Shown: positions 21,070-30,962, counted from the stretch's first letter. The stretch is DNA of 32,777 bases from Alphaproteobacteria bacterium (GCA_013151435.1 JAADIH010000061.1:1-32777), one strand, 5' to 3'. Numbers and translations are program-made. The notes: a model not told the origin generated them from the letters alone.

Positions 21070-21085
21070 AATTTGATTTCAAATT
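21070..21085. promoter_or_regulatory. Palindromic candidate operator in the divergent hemB/ldtR intergenic region
   Basis: AATTTGA-TT-TCAAATT, 7+7 perfect inverted repeat between divergent hemB and an ldtR-like regulator. Confidence 0.45.
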
Positions 21086-21151
21086 GAAGGGTCGAGCTTA
21101 ACGGCGCTTTTAGATATGTCGGTATAGATTGCATCGAATAGGTTTCTATTA

Positions 21152-21697
21152 GTGAGTATAAACATCATGGCGGGTCACGAGGCAATGCAATCTCAAGTTA
21201 TTGGACAGGCGGAAACGACTACAACACCAGACCCGAGCGCGTTGCAGGCTGGATATCTGCAATTGTTGCATTTGGTAGAGCGGTTACACCGTCAATTGCT
21301 GGATGTGATCAAGGATGAGCTGGAGCGCCTTAGCCAGACGGATATCAATTCTGTGCAAGCGCTGCTGCTCTATAATATTGGTGATGCAGAACTAACGCCT
21401 GGTGAGCTTCGCTCCCGCGGGCATTATCTTGGTTCAAACGTATCCTACAATCTGAAGCAGCTTGTGGAAAAAGGCTATATTCGCGACGAACGCTCCAACA
21501 CAGATCGACGCTCCAAGCGGGTGTCGCTGACGGAAATGGGCCTGGAGGTCCGTGATAGCCTAAACGCACTGTTTGAGCGGCAGCTGACGTCAGTGGAACA
21601 GGTCGGTGGCGTTGATATCTCCCTGATCACCGACACCAACAAAACATTGCAACGTCTTGAGCGGTTTTGGGCGGACCAGGTGCGGTTCCGTCTCTAG
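21152..21697 (+). CDS. ldtR: MarR-type winged-helix regulator, LdtR-like (start may be ATG 21167)
   Basis: ALLLYNIGDAELTPGELRSRGHYLGSNVSYNLKQLVEKGYIRDERSNTDRRSKRVSLTEMG is the MarR wHTH; synteny with hemB supports LdtR. Confidence 0.8.
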   Translation: MSINIMAGHEAMQSQVIGQAETTTTPDPSALQAGYLQLLHLVERLHRQLLDVIKDELERLSQTDINSVQALLLYNIGDAELTPGELRSRGHYLGSNVSYNLKQLVEKGYIRDERSNTDRRSKRVSLTEMGLEVRDSLNALFERQLTSVEQVGGVDISLITDTNKTLQRLERFWADQVRFRL

Positions 21698-21838
21698 AGC
21701 ATTTCCGAGCGAAGTGGGTCCTTCGAGGCTCGGCCTTTGGCCGAGCACCTCAGGATGAGGCCGGTTCGCGTGAAGGAAATGCGACAAACAAGAGCTTAGA
21801 GCGGTTCCATGATTCAATTAAACTCGGAACCGCTCTAG
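21694..21838 (+). repeat. Mosaic two-hairpin intergenic repeat, copy A (with nested insertion)
   Basis: ctagagcatttccgagcgaagtggg...ccggttcgcgtgaaggaaatgcgacaa...agagcggttccatgattcaattaaactcggaaccgctctag. Near identical to copy B at 26876 apart from the insertion. Confidence 0.9.
21719..21760. repeat. Palindromic element nested inside repeat copy A
   Basis: tccttcgaggctcggcctttggccgagcacctcaggatgagg interrupts the sequence that is contiguous (gaagtggaaaccggttcg) in copy B; it contains the palindrome GCTCGGCC-ttt-GGCCGAGC. Confidence 0.85.
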
Positions 21839-22035
21839 CAAATTTATTGCGATACCCACACCTAACTGCGAACGATTCTCAACACTTTGATGGGCTGCTT
21901 ATTATCGTAAGCGGTCAGTAATCTGTTGACCGTGATGCGGCCATCGGTCCATCGTTTAGTAACCATTTTCCGCTAGCCAATGATGGGCGGTGTTGGTTAA
22001 TTATGTTGGTCAAAATGTGGTAGATGTGGATAATT

Positions 22036-23256
22036 ATGGTTAACTACAATCAAGCGTTTGAGGCGGCTGTCGCCGCCGTTCGAGCTGAAGGGCGTTATCG
22101 GGTCTTCGCTGATATTGAGCGCATCAAAGGCAGCTTTCCTAAAGCGCATTATCACCCCGAAGGCGGTGAAGAGACGCGCGAGATCACCGTTTGGTGCTCC
22201 AATGATTATCTGGGCATGGGTCAGCATCCTAACGTTGTGAATGCCATGCGCGAGGCGGTGGATAAAGTCGGCGCCGGGGCGGGTGGGACTCGTAATATTG
22301 CCGGCACGACGCATTTCCATGTCCGCCTTGAGCGTTCGCTCGCCGATCTCCACGGCAAAGAATCGGCTTTGCTATTTACCTCAGGCTATGTCTCCAACGA
22401 AGCGACCCTATCGACGATTGCCCGTATTCTTCCCGATTGTGTGATCTTGTCCGATGAACTCAATCACGCTTCAATGATCGAAGGCATTCGCGGCGGGCGC
22501 TCGGTAAAGCGCATCTGGCGTCACAATGACCTGGAACATCTCGAAGATATGTTATCGGAATTACCGCTCGAGCGGCCGAAAGTCATCGCCTTTGAGTCGG
22601 TCTATTCTATGGATGGCGACATCGCGCCTTTGCCTGAGATTTGCGACCTGGCCGAGAAGTATAATGCATTCACTTATCTCGATGAGGTGCATGCGGTTGG
22701 TCTCTACGGCCCTCGAGGCGGCGGCATCGCTGAAAGAGACGGCGTTTCCGATCGCATCGATATTATCGAGGGCACATTGGGCAAAGCCTTCGGCGTGATG
22801 GGCGGTTATATTGCAGCCAACGCCGCCATCATCGACGCCATCAGATCATATGCGTCTGGTTTTATTTTTACGACAGCGCTATCGCCGGTTTTGGTTGCGG
22901 GCGCGTTGGCGAGTGTTGAGACCTTAAAAGTATCTCCGCAACTTCGCGAAGTGCATCAAGAACGCGCAGCGCGATTGAAGTCTCTCCTCACCGATGCCGG
23001 ATTGCCGGTGATGCCGTCCGTCAGTCACATCGTACCAGTTAAAGTTGGCGATCCGGTGCAATGCAAAAAAGTGACGGATTATCTTCTGCAGTGCCATAAT
23101 ATCTATGTTCAGCCGATCAATTACCCAACTGTGCCAAAGGGTACGGAACGGCTTCGTTTGACGCCAACGCCCCTGCATACGGATGATCATATGTTCGCAC
23201 TGCTGGAGGCGCTTGATGACGCCTGGACGGCGTTGAGCCTACAGCGCGTCGCCTAA
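22036..23256 (+). CDS. hemA: 5-aminolevulinate synthase (C4/Shemin pathway)
   Basis: [89 protein letters not shown]. Start taken at [12 protein letters not shown] (22036). Confidence 0.98.
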   Translation: MVNYNQAFEAAVAAVRAEGRYRVFADIERIKGSFPKAHYHPEGGEETREITVWCSNDYLGMGQHPNVVNAMREAVDKVGAGAGGTRNIAGTTHFHVRLERSLADLHGKESALLFTSGYVSNEATLSTIARILPDCVILSDELNHASMIEGIRGGRSVKRIWRHNDLEHLEDMLSELPLERPKVIAFESVYSMDGDIAPLPEICDLAEKYNAFTYLDEVHAVGLYGPRGGGIAERDGVSDRIDIIEGTLGKAFGVMGGYIAANAAIIDAIRSYASGFIFTTALSPVLVAGALASVETLKVSPQLREVHQERAARLKSLLTDAGLPVMPSVSHIVPVKVGDPVQCKKVTDYLLQCHNIYVQPINYPTVPKGTERLRLTPTPLHTDDHMFALLEALDDAWTALSLQRVA

Positions 23257-23276
23257 AATACCCCCCTTCCTGTCGA

Positions 23277-23298
23277 CTCCGCTATTAAGCGGGGTTTT
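23277..23298 (+). terminator. Rho-independent terminator after hemA
   Basis: CTCCGCT-atta-AGCGGGG (one G-U pair) followed by TTTT. Confidence 0.75.
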
Positions 23299-23394
23299 GC
23301 TGTGCTTGAAACAAGCTTCCAAGCGACCTTCAGGCGGCCAACCCCCTCCAGGCGGATTGCCGTAGGGCCCGAGCGCCAGTATATGTCCCGTCGA

Positions 23395-23502
23395 TCCAGA
23401 GCCGTTTCAATATATACTGATTTTACGGAACGGCTCTTGATCATTGTTTGTCGCATTTTCTTAAGCGCGAGCCGGTTTCCACTGCGCTAGGTAATGGACT
23501 AG
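23395..23502 (-). repeat. Mosaic intergenic repeat, copy C (inverted, diverged), upstream of glyA
   Basis: ccagagccgtttc...ggaacggctct..attgtttgtcgcattttcttaagcgcgagccggtttccactgcgctag aligns over its length with the reverse complement of copy B. Confidence 0.8.
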
Positions 23503-23553
23503 GACTATATAAAATGTCGGCCAAGAGAAGGACCGGCTATCAGGAGTGATGGA

Positions 23554-24849
23554 ATGAGCGCCAGCGAAACTTACGCAATCCCCAGTGGTTTTTTCAGCGA
23601 GGAACTGGCGGTGCGCGATCCGGACATCTTTGATTGGGTCGGTCGCGAACTCGGCCGTCAGCAAGACCAAATCGAGCTGATAGCATCAGAAAACATCGTC
23701 TCGCGCGCGGTGCTGGAAGCGCAAGGCTCGGTTCTCACCAATAAATATGCCGAAGGATATCCGGGACGGCGATATTATGGCGGTTGTGAGTTTGTGGATG
23801 AGGTTGAGACCATCGCCATCAATCGCGCCAAAAAACTGTTCAACTGCGCAGAAGCGAATGTTCAGCCGCACTCAGGCAGCCAGGCCAATCAGGCGGCGTT
23901 CATGGCGATGATGAAGCCGGGGGATACATTTTTAGGGATGGACCTCGCATCCGGTGGTCACTTGACCCATGGCGGTAAGGCCAACCAATCGGGAAAATGG
24001 TTTAACGCCGTGCATTATGGTGTGCGCGAAGATGATCAGTATATTGACTATGATGATGTTGCGCGCTTGGCTGAAGAGCATCGCCCGAAAGTCATCATCG
24101 CTGGCGGCAGCGCCTATTCTCGCATTATTGACTTCGCTAAATTCCGTGAAATTGCTGATAGCGTTGAGGCTAGACTGATGGTGGATATGGCCCACTTTGC
24201 CGGGCTGGTTGCTGGCGGGCTTTATCCAAACCCGGTAGATCACGCAGATGTCGTGACGACGACAACCCATAAAACTTTGCGCGGTCCGCGCGGCGGTATG
24301 GTGCTGACCAATGACGCTGAGCTCGCCAAAAAAATTCGTTCAGCGCTTTTTCCGGGCATTCAGGGCGGGCCGTTGATGCATGTTATCGCTGCGAAAGCTG
24401 TGGCGTTTGGCGAAGCTTTGCGCCCTGAGTTTAAATCCTATGCGCGCGCCGTCATTGATAATGCGCAATCGCTGGCGGCATCACTGGTGGAAGCGGGGTA
24501 TGCCGTTGTTTCGGGCGGCACCGATACGCATCTTGCGCTGATTGATTTGCGTCCCAGGGGCGTTAAAGGCAACGCCGCTGAAGAAAGCCTGGAGCGCGCA
24601 GGCATCACTTGTAATAAAAACGGCGTGCCGTTTGACCCAGAGAAATTCACGGTGACGTCGGGGATTCGCGTTGGCTCACCCGCGGGGACGACCCGTGGCT
24701 TTGGCGTTGCAGAATTTCGCACTGTCGGTGTTTTGATGGCGGAAGTGCTGGATGGGCTTGCTACGGGTGGCGACGGAAATGAACTTGCGGAACAGGCAGT
24801 CGGGAAAAAAGTAAAAGCCTTAACCGCACAATTTCCGATTTATTCCTGA
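23554..24849 (+). CDS. glyA: Serine hydroxymethyltransferase
   Basis: [60 protein letters not shown] (PLP lysine). Confidence 0.99.
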   Translation: MSASETYAIPSGFFSEELAVRDPDIFDWVGRELGRQQDQIELIASENIVSRAVLEAQGSVLTNKYAEGYPGRRYYGGCEFVDEVETIAINRAKKLFNCAEANVQPHSGSQANQAAFMAMMKPGDTFLGMDLASGGHLTHGGKANQSGKWFNAVHYGVREDDQYIDYDDVARLAEEHRPKVIIAGGSAYSRIIDFAKFREIADSVEARLMVDMAHFAGLVAGGLYPNPVDHADVVTTTTHKTLRGPRGGMVLTNDAELAKKIRSALFPGIQGGPLMHVIAAKAVAFGEALRPEFKSYARAVIDNAQSLAASLVEAGYAVVSGGTDTHLALIDLRPRGVKGNAAEESLERAGITCNKNGVPFDPEKFTVTSGIRVGSPAGTTRGFGVAEFRTVGVLMAEVLDGLATGGDGNELAEQAVGKKVKALTAQFPIYS

Positions 24850-24880
24850 CGCTAAATAAAACAACAGGAGCAGTAATCTT

Positions 24881-25342
24881 ATGCGGTGTCCATTTTGCGG
24901 CAGTGACGATACGCAAGTAAAAGATTCCCGCTCTGCGGAAACTGGCGCTTCAGTTCGCCGCCGTCGGGAATGCACCGCATGCGGGGGGCGCTTCACAACC
25001 TTTGAACGTGTCCAGTTACGTGAACTAGTTGTCGTCAAAAGCAATGGAAAAAAAGCCCCGTTTGAGCGGGATAAGCTGATCCGCTCGGTGATGATCGCCA
25101 TGCGAAAACGCAATGTGGAGGCGGATAGGATTGAGCAGATGGTGTCCGGGATTGTGCGTCGCTTAGAGGCCATGGGGGAGGCTGAGATCGAATCGAAAAA
25201 GATCGGTGAGTTGGTAATGGAAGGGCTCGCCCATCTCGATGATGTTGCTTATGTGCGCTATGCCTCGGTCTATAAGGATTTTCGTGAAGCGAAAGATTTC
25301 GAAGAGTTTCTTGGTGAATTGGACGATACAGAGCGTGAGTAA
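24881..25342 (+). CDS. nrdR: Transcriptional repressor NrdR (zinc ribbon plus ATP-cone)
   Basis: [49 protein letters not shown]-cone [21 protein letters not shown]. Confidence 0.99.
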   Translation: MRCPFCGSDDTQVKDSRSAETGASVRRRRECTACGGRFTTFERVQLRELVVVKSNGKKAPFERDKLIRSVMIAMRKRNVEADRIEQMVSGIVRRLEAMGEAEIESKKIGELVMEGLAHLDDVAYVRYASVYKDFREAKDFEEFLGELDDTERE

Positions 25343-25351
25343 CCTAGTAAT

Positions 25352-25837
25352 ATGAGTGTTCCACCCAAACAAAAAAGTGGCGAGGGCGCCCCGGCGAGGT
25401 CAGCAGCTCGGCTGGCCGCCGTTCAGGCCCTCTATCAGATGGAAACGACGGGTCAGGGCGTGGAGGCAACCATTGCTGAGTTTAGCGAGTTTCGCCTGGG
25501 TGGAGAGATTGAAGGTGAGCGCCTGCACAAAGCAGATGCTGTGTTTTTTGCCGATATTTTGCGCGGAACCGTAGAAACGCAAAACCGCCTTGACCCTTAT
25601 CTTGAACGCAACCTGGCCTCGGGTTGGAAGCTATCGCGCCTTGACGCCACAGCGCGGGCGATTTTGCGCGCAGGGTTGTATGAGCTCATACGCCGTCCTG
25701 ATGTTCCGTATAAGGTTATTATCAATGAATATATTGATGTGGCGAACGCATTTTTCGATGGTGAGGAACCAAAATTTATCAATGGTGTTCTTGATGCGGC
25801 GGCCCAAGCGGCGCGGAGCGATGAGTTGGCATCGTAA
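25352..25837 (+). CDS. nusB: Transcription antitermination factor NusB
   Basis: ARLAAVQALYQMETTG...LDATARAILRAGLYELIRRPDVPYKVIINEYIDVANAFFDGEEPKFINGVLD. Confidence 0.97.
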   Translation: MSVPPKQKSGEGAPARSAARLAAVQALYQMETTGQGVEATIAEFSEFRLGGEIEGERLHKADAVFFADILRGTVETQNRLDPYLERNLASGWKLSRLDATARAILRAGLYELIRRPDVPYKVIINEYIDVANAFFDGEEPKFINGVLDAAAQAARSDELAS

Positions 25838-25866
25838 GATCAGCCATCTTGAGGTCAGGTAGGCAT

Positions 25867-26850
25867 ATGGGCGAATTTGATATTATCCGTGAAATATTTG
25901 CTCCCCTGACGTCAAATGCGCCAGGCGCCTTTCAGCTCACGGATGATGCGGCCCTTTTAGATGTAGGCCTCGTCGTCACAAAAGACATCATGGTGTCGGG
26001 TGTACATTTTTTGCCAAAAGATCCGATTGATCTCGTGGCGCGAAAATTGTTGCGCGTGAATCTATCGGATTTAGCGGCCAAGGGCGCAAAACCCACCGGT
26101 TATATATTGGGATGCGTTTGGCCCGCAAACGTCAAACGCCATAGCATTGAATTATTTGCCTCTGGGCTGCGTGAGGATCAGGAAAAATTCCGCATAGCCC
26201 TTTTTGGCGGAGATACTGCTGTGCATAAGTTGAAGACGGCGCCGTTGACCTTGTCTGCGACAGTATTTGGCGCCCCGCCAAAACTAGGCATGACCATGCG
26301 CTCGGGCGCCTCTCACAGTGATGATTTATATGTATCAGGAACCATCGGAGATGCGGGCCTTGGCCTGGCGGCGTTAAAAAAAGAAGAGAAGTTCACGACA
26401 GTAGATAAAGCATCGCTATTGGGGCGCTTTCATCTACCGCAGCCCCGGCTTTCGCTTGGCGCGGCGTTAGCAGGCCTTGCGACTTCAGCCATTGATGTTT
26501 CTGATGGGCTGATCGCCGATGCGGGCCACCTTGCGCGCGCCTCTAATCTACGGGTTGAGATTGATGCCGTGGCGATTCCGCGCTCGCCTGCAGCAGCGAC
26601 GTGGATTGCCTCCAAAAGTAATCGTTGGCGCGCTATTGCCAAGCTTGCGAGCTTTGGTGATGATTATGAAATTTTGTTTTCTGCTCCGTCATCCATGCGC
26701 CGCTCAATAGCTGTTGCCGCAAAAGCTTCGCGTACAGAGGTCTCTCGTATTGGTGTGATGAAGCGGGGGGAAGGCGTCGCGCTGCTTGATGAAAAAGGCA
26801 AGGAGATTGCCGTTCCGTCTGGCGGGTTTGATCATTTCAAATCAGCATAA
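25867..26850 (+). CDS. thiL: Thiamine-monophosphate kinase
   Basis: GEFDIIREIFAPL, DDAALLDV, KDIMVSGVHFLPKDP, NLSDLAAKGAKPTGYIL, GGDT, SAIDVSDGLIADAGHLA, GDDYEILFS. Start set at ATG 25867, 18 nt inside the ORF-track start. Confidence 0.97.
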   Translation: MGEFDIIREIFAPLTSNAPGAFQLTDDAALLDVGLVVTKDIMVSGVHFLPKDPIDLVARKLLRVNLSDLAAKGAKPTGYILGCVWPANVKRHSIELFASGLREDQEKFRIALFGGDTAVHKLKTAPLTLSATVFGAPPKLGMTMRSGASHSDDLYVSGTIGDAGLGLAALKKEEKFTTVDKASLLGRFHLPQPRLSLGAALAGLATSAIDVSDGLIADAGHLARASNLRVEIDAVAIPRSPAAATWIASKSNRWRAIAKLASFGDDYEILFSAPSSMRRSIAVAAKASRTEVSRIGVMKRGEGVALLDEKGKEIAVPSGGFDHFKSA

Positions 26851-26875
26851 GCCGCAAGCGAACCGTACAGGGCGC

Positions 26876-26980
26876 CTAGAGCATTTTTGAGCGAAGTGGA
26901 AACCGGTTCGCGTGAAGGAAATGCGACAATAAAACAACATAGGGCGGTTCCATGATTCAATTAAGCTCGGAACCGCTCTG
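26876..26980 (+). repeat. Mosaic two-hairpin intergenic repeat, copy B (uninterrupted reference copy)
   Basis: ctagagcatttttgagcgaagtggaaaccggttcgcgtgaaggaaatgcgacaataaaacaacatagggcggttccatgattcaattaagctcggaaccgctctg. Confidence 0.9.
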
Positions 26981-27038
26981 GGCAAATGCAAGGAGCTAAA
27001 AGTCGGCGTCAGAAAATTTGATCGGCGATATGATGGAA

Positions 27039-27494
27039 CTATTGCCCGGGTGTCTGGCCTTGGCCAATTCCTGAGGGAAGCCGACCGACATTGCCGAGAA
27101 GTTGTTCCCAAAAGTTTAGTTCTTTGCCACGTGTTGGTGTTATTCGCGAGACCATCTTGACATCCTCACCGTCAGCCAGGTCAAAAACTACCTGATCCTC
27201 GACAACACCGCCTTCATCGAAATGAAAGGCGACAACAACGCGTTGCTTGGTTTCTGGATGGAAAAAGGCGCGTGTGCTGTCCGATGAGTGAAGATAATAC
27301 CAGACGTTGCGATCAAAGGTGCCAATGATCGATGGCTCGCCATATTTCGCCAGTACACTATCCTTGGTGTCGAAGCCAATTTCAGCGGAAAGTTTGGTCT
27401 GGTCACGTTCGAGAACATAACCGTGGTTAGAACTGACAGAGACACAAGCCCCTAGACCCAAGACACCGATTAAAAGACAAATCACTCTGAACAT
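27039..27494 (-). CDS. bamE: Outer membrane protein assembly factor BamE (SmpA/OmlA-type lipoprotein)
   Basis: Lipobox LGAC; TKDSVLAKYGEPSIIGTFDRNVWYYLHS...VVVAFHFDEGGVV. Confidence 0.88.
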   Translation of the reverse strand: MFRVICLLIGVLGLGACVSVSSNHGYVLERDQTKLSAEIGFDTKDSVLAKYGEPSIIGTFDRNVWYYLHSSDSTRAFFHPETKQRVVVAFHFDEGGVVEDQVVFDLADGEDVKMVSRITPTRGKELNFWEQLLGNVGRLPSGIGQGQTPGQ

Positions 27495-27650
27495 ACTATT
27501 TCCTGTGGACTATAATCTCATAGCTCTGCAACTTGATCTACAACCCGGAAGGGCTTGAATCAAAGTCGTAGGGCGCATATTTCCGGCCCTCGATACCAGC
27601 GATTGAGGCAATCGGTAAAGCCCGTAAGGGCTCTTGAGGGTTTTTGAGTA

Positions 27651-28190
27651 ATGATTCTGTCGTTTTTCAGGAAAGATGTAGCGCTTGAAGCGGGTGAAGC
27701 CCTCTACGCAGCAGCTGTGGAACAGGCAAGATCCGCCCCGCTCTATGCGGATTTTGGGGTGCCGGATACGGTGGAGGGTCGATTTGAGATGATTGTCATT
27801 CATGTTTATCTGATCTTGCGTTGCCTCAGGGAGGATACGCCAAGGGCAAAGAAAACCGGGCAAAAGCTGTTTGATGCGATGTTTCAGAATATGGATGATT
27901 CATTGCGTGAGTTGGGTGTTGGAGACCTTTCCGTTGGTCGCAAAATTCGCACAATGGCGGAGAATTTTTATGGCCGCATCAAAGCCTATGAAGAAACACT
28001 GACATCTAAGGCGGCTGAGCAAGACTTGGCAAAGTCCCTTGGGCGTAATGTTTATGGGGATGAAGATGCAAAAGGCTCAAGTGATTTAGCAAAATACGTT
28101 ACCAAAACGGCTGCTTTTATTGAAGCGCAACCGGCGGCCAGAATCGCTGGCGGCATCGTGCAGTTTCCCGAACTAATGGGGACTTCGTGA
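27651..28190 (+). CDS. Ubiquinol-cytochrome c chaperone (CBP3 family)
   Basis: ALYAAAVEQARSAPLYADFGVPDTVEGRFEMIVIHVYLILRCL...FDAMFQNMDDSLRELGVGDLSVGRKIRTMAENFYGRIKAYE. Confidence 0.95.
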   Translation: MILSFFRKDVALEAGEALYAAAVEQARSAPLYADFGVPDTVEGRFEMIVIHVYLILRCLREDTPRAKKTGQKLFDAMFQNMDDSLRELGVGDLSVGRKIRTMAENFYGRIKAYEETLTSKAAEQDLAKSLGRNVYGDEDAKGSSDLAKYVTKTAAFIEAQPAARIAGGIVQFPELMGTS

Positions 28191-28717
28191 CCGAGAATAT
28201 CACACAGAATGAATTTAGTATTGAGGTCGATCTGACGTCGTTGTCGCCCAGTGGAAAGGTCTTCCGGATGACCCTCAGCCAGGAAGATTGCACTCGTGTT
28301 GCAAAACGCCTTCGTTTGGTCTCTCTCAAATCATGCGCGGGTGAAATAAAATTGACGCATAAAAAGTCGACAATCTGTGCCGTTGGATCAGTGCAGGCCG
28401 AGCTTACTCGCGAATGTGTGTCTAGCCTTGAAGAGATGGATGAAACGATCAACGAAAGCTTCGAAATTGAGTTCCTGCGCGATGATAGTGCTAGGGATGC
28501 CGATGAGGATATTGAAGAATGGGGCCTTCCTGAAATCCATAAAGGCAACGTTTTCGATGTAGGAGAGCTGCTCATCCAACAGCTTTCACTGTCAATGGCG
28601 CCGTTCCCGCGAAAGGATGGTGCAAAAAGTTTAGCCGATGTTTATGGCGTAGAGCCTGAGGCGTCACCATTTGCTGTGCTGCAGCAAAATTTTGAAAAAG
28701 ATGAAAACAATCATTAG
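28187..28717 (+). CDS. DUF177 (YceD-like) protein
   Basis: GTGA overlap with the upstream gene; CVSSLEEMDETINESFEIEFL and VFDVGELLIQQLSLSMAPFPRKDGA; located immediately upstream of plsX as expected. Confidence 0.88.
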   Translation: MTENITQNEFSIEVDLTSLSPSGKVFRMTLSQEDCTRVAKRLRLVSLKSCAGEIKLTHKKSTICAVGSVQAELTRECVSSLEEMDETINESFEIEFLRDDSARDADEDIEEWGLPEIHKGNVFDVGELLIQQLSLSMAPFPRKDGAKSLADVYGVEPEASPFAVLQQNFEKDENNH

Positions 28718-28762
28718 CTTGAAGATCACCTGCCTGTGTTGGTAAAATGATCGACAAGTCCG

Positions 28763-29908
28763 TTGCATGAGGGCGCGAGCACTGTATCCTTTGCCGCACT
28801 TCAGGAGAATCAGAGTTTGAAGAAAGCTGCTAAAAACGAGGCGCCCATAACGCTCGCCATTGACGCCATGGGCGGCGATACGGGACCGCAAGCTGTGGTT
28901 GACGGCGTCGCCTTGGCGGTGCGTCATGGCCTCAAAGCCCATTTCTTATTTTTTGGCGACGAAGCGCAGTTGCGCCCGCTCCTCTTGGAGGCGGGCTTAA
29001 CCAAGAATGCAGAAATTCGGCATGCGGATAATGTGGTCGCTATGACCGACAAGCCGAGCCACGTTATTCGGCGCGGCCGAGAGACATCCATGTGGTTCGC
29101 AATGATGGCTGCCAAAGAACGAGAGGCTGATGCCGTCGTTTCCTGCGGCAATACCGGCGCGCTGATGGCGTTGGCGCGGTTGCAGTTACGGATGATTGAG
29201 GGCATCGACCGTCCAGCGATCTCAGCATTGTGGCCAACCTTGCGGGGGCGCTCGCTTGTGCTTGATGTGGGCGCTAATGTCGAGGCGGATAGTAATCAAC
29301 TGGTGCAGTTTGCGATCATGGGCGAAGCATTTTATCGCGCCCTTATGGGTGTTGAAAAACCAAGTGTTGGTCTGTTGAATGTGGGCGCAGAAGACCTCAA
29401 AGGTCATGAACTTATCAGATCGGCGGCGCGCGTGTTGCGCGAGTCCGTCCCCGACATGGCCTTTAAAGGGTTCGTTGAGGGTGATGATATTTCAAAGGGC
29501 ACTGTCGATGTTGTTATCACCGATGGCTTTACCGGCAATATCGCCTTGAAATCTGCCGAAGGCGCCGCGCGTTTAGTTGGCACCTGGGTCAAAGAAGCCT
29601 TGGCGGGAACCATCAACGCGAAGTTTGGCGCCATCTTTATGATGCCGGGGTTGAGAAAACTGAAGGACCGGATTGATCCATCATCGGTCAATGGCGGGTT
29701 TTTTCTCGGTGTTAATGGCATCGTCGTAAAAAGCCATGGCGGCGCGAATGCGCGCGGGGTAGCAAGCGCTGTAGACATGGCGGCGAGCCTGGCGCGCAAA
29801 CCATTCCGGGATGAGGTGGCAGAAACAGTGAAATCTGTTAGACGTCGTCAGCACCAAAATGTCGAAACACAAGAAGCAAAACAACCGGTAAAAGCGGCGG
29901 CAGTATGA
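28763..29908 (+). CDS. plsX: Phosphate acyltransferase PlsX (true start may be further in)
   Basis: ITLAIDAMGGDTGPQAVVDGVALA, VVSCGNTGALMALARLQLRMIEGIDRPAI, VDVVITDGFTGNIALKSAEG. Confidence 0.97.
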   Translation: MHEGASTVSFAALQENQSLKKAAKNEAPITLAIDAMGGDTGPQAVVDGVALAVRHGLKAHFLFFGDEAQLRPLLLEAGLTKNAEIRHADNVVAMTDKPSHVIRRGRETSMWFAMMAAKEREADAVVSCGNTGALMALARLQLRMIEGIDRPAISALWPTLRGRSLVLDVGANVEADSNQLVQFAIMGEAFYRALMGVEKPSVGLLNVGAEDLKGHELIRSAARVLRESVPDMAFKGFVEGDDISKGTVDVVITDGFTGNIALKSAEGAARLVGTWVKEALAGTINAKFGAIFMMPGLRKLKDRIDPSSVNGGFFLGVNGIVVKSHGGANARGVASAVDMAASLARKPFRDEVAETVKSVRRRQHQNVETQEAKQPVKAAAV

Positions 29909-30882
29909 GTTTAAAGGCGGTTATCCGCGGATGCGGCATGTATTTGCCGGAAAAAATAGTATCCAACTCCAACGAAGATCTTTCGAAGACTATTGATACC
30001 AGCGATGAATGGATCCGGGAACGTACTGGGATTCATGAACGCCGGGTCGCAGCAGAAGGCGAATATACTTCTGACTTGGCTGTGCGCGCAGCAAAAGCAG
30101 CGCTTCAGTCAGCCTCGCTGCAGGCGAGTGATATTGATCTAGTAATTATCGCCACCACAACGCCCGACCTTACCTTTCCCTCTACGGCCGCTATCGTGCA
30201 GGCCAAGCTGGGCGTAGAGCAGGGGGCCGCTTTCGATATTCAGGCGGTGTGTACCGGATTTATTTATGCCTTATCCACCGCAGAAAAATTCCTGATCTGT
30301 GGGCAGCATAAGCGTGCGCTGGTCATCGGGGCGGAAACTTTTTCACGGATTTTAGATTGGAGCGATCGCTCCACATGCGTTTTGTTTGGCGACGGCGCCG
30401 GGGCTTTCGTGCTTGAGGCGCAAGCTGAAGAACAGGCTGAAAACCGCGGCGTTATAGGGAGTTATCTGCGCTGTGATGGGCGCATGGTTGATCTGCTTTA
30501 CGTAGATGGCGGCGTTTCCTCATCGCAGACCACGGGTCATGTGCGCATGCAGGGCAACAAGGTTTTTCGTGAAGCGGTCAATCGTATTTCCCAGGCTATG
30601 GAGCACGTCATGGAGGAAGCAGGCATCAGCGTGAAGGATGTCGATTGGTTCGTCCCCCATCAGGCGAATGAGCGAATCATTCAAGGTGTTGTGAAGAAGC
30701 TGGATCTACGGTCCGAGCAGGTTATTTCCACTATCGCCAAACAGGGCAACACATCGGCCGCCTCAATACCGCTTGCCTATTGCGCAGGTGTCGCTGACGG
30801 CCGCATCAAGCAAGGGGATTTGGTGCTGCTGGAGGCCATGGGCGGGGGGCTCACCTGGGGCGCAGCATTATTGCGCGCCTAA
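29905..30882 (+). CDS. fabH: 3-oxoacyl-ACP synthase III
   Basis: DTSDEWIRERTGIHERR, AVCTGFIYAL (Cys), FVPHQANERI (His), AKQGNTSAASIPLA (Asn); ATGA overlap with plsX. Confidence 0.98.
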   Translation: MSLKAVIRGCGMYLPEKIVSNSNEDLSKTIDTSDEWIRERTGIHERRVAAEGEYTSDLAVRAAKAALQSASLQASDIDLVIIATTTPDLTFPSTAAIVQAKLGVEQGAAFDIQAVCTGFIYALSTAEKFLICGQHKRALVIGAETFSRILDWSDRSTCVLFGDGAGAFVLEAQAEEQAENRGVIGSYLRCDGRMVDLLYVDGGVSSSQTTGHVRMQGNKVFREAVNRISQAMEHVMEEAGISVKDVDWFVPHQANERIIQGVVKKLDLRSEQVISTIAKQGNTSAASIPLAYCAGVADGRIKQGDLVLLEAMGGGLTWGAALLRA

Positions 30883-30962
30883 AAAACACACAATATATTT
30901 CAAAGGCTTATTGACCGAAGCGCGTATATTATATTAACCTATTTCTCCAGCGAGGCGAGCGA

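Noticed and set aside
23503-23553. Glycine or SAM riboswitch upstream of glyA
   Set aside because: The leader is short and mostly occupied by the mosaic repeat; no riboswitch consensus seen.
27619-27632. AGCCC-gtaa-GGGCT hairpin just before the CBP3 gene as an attenuator
   Set aside because: Only 5 bp with a delayed T run; too weak to support alone.
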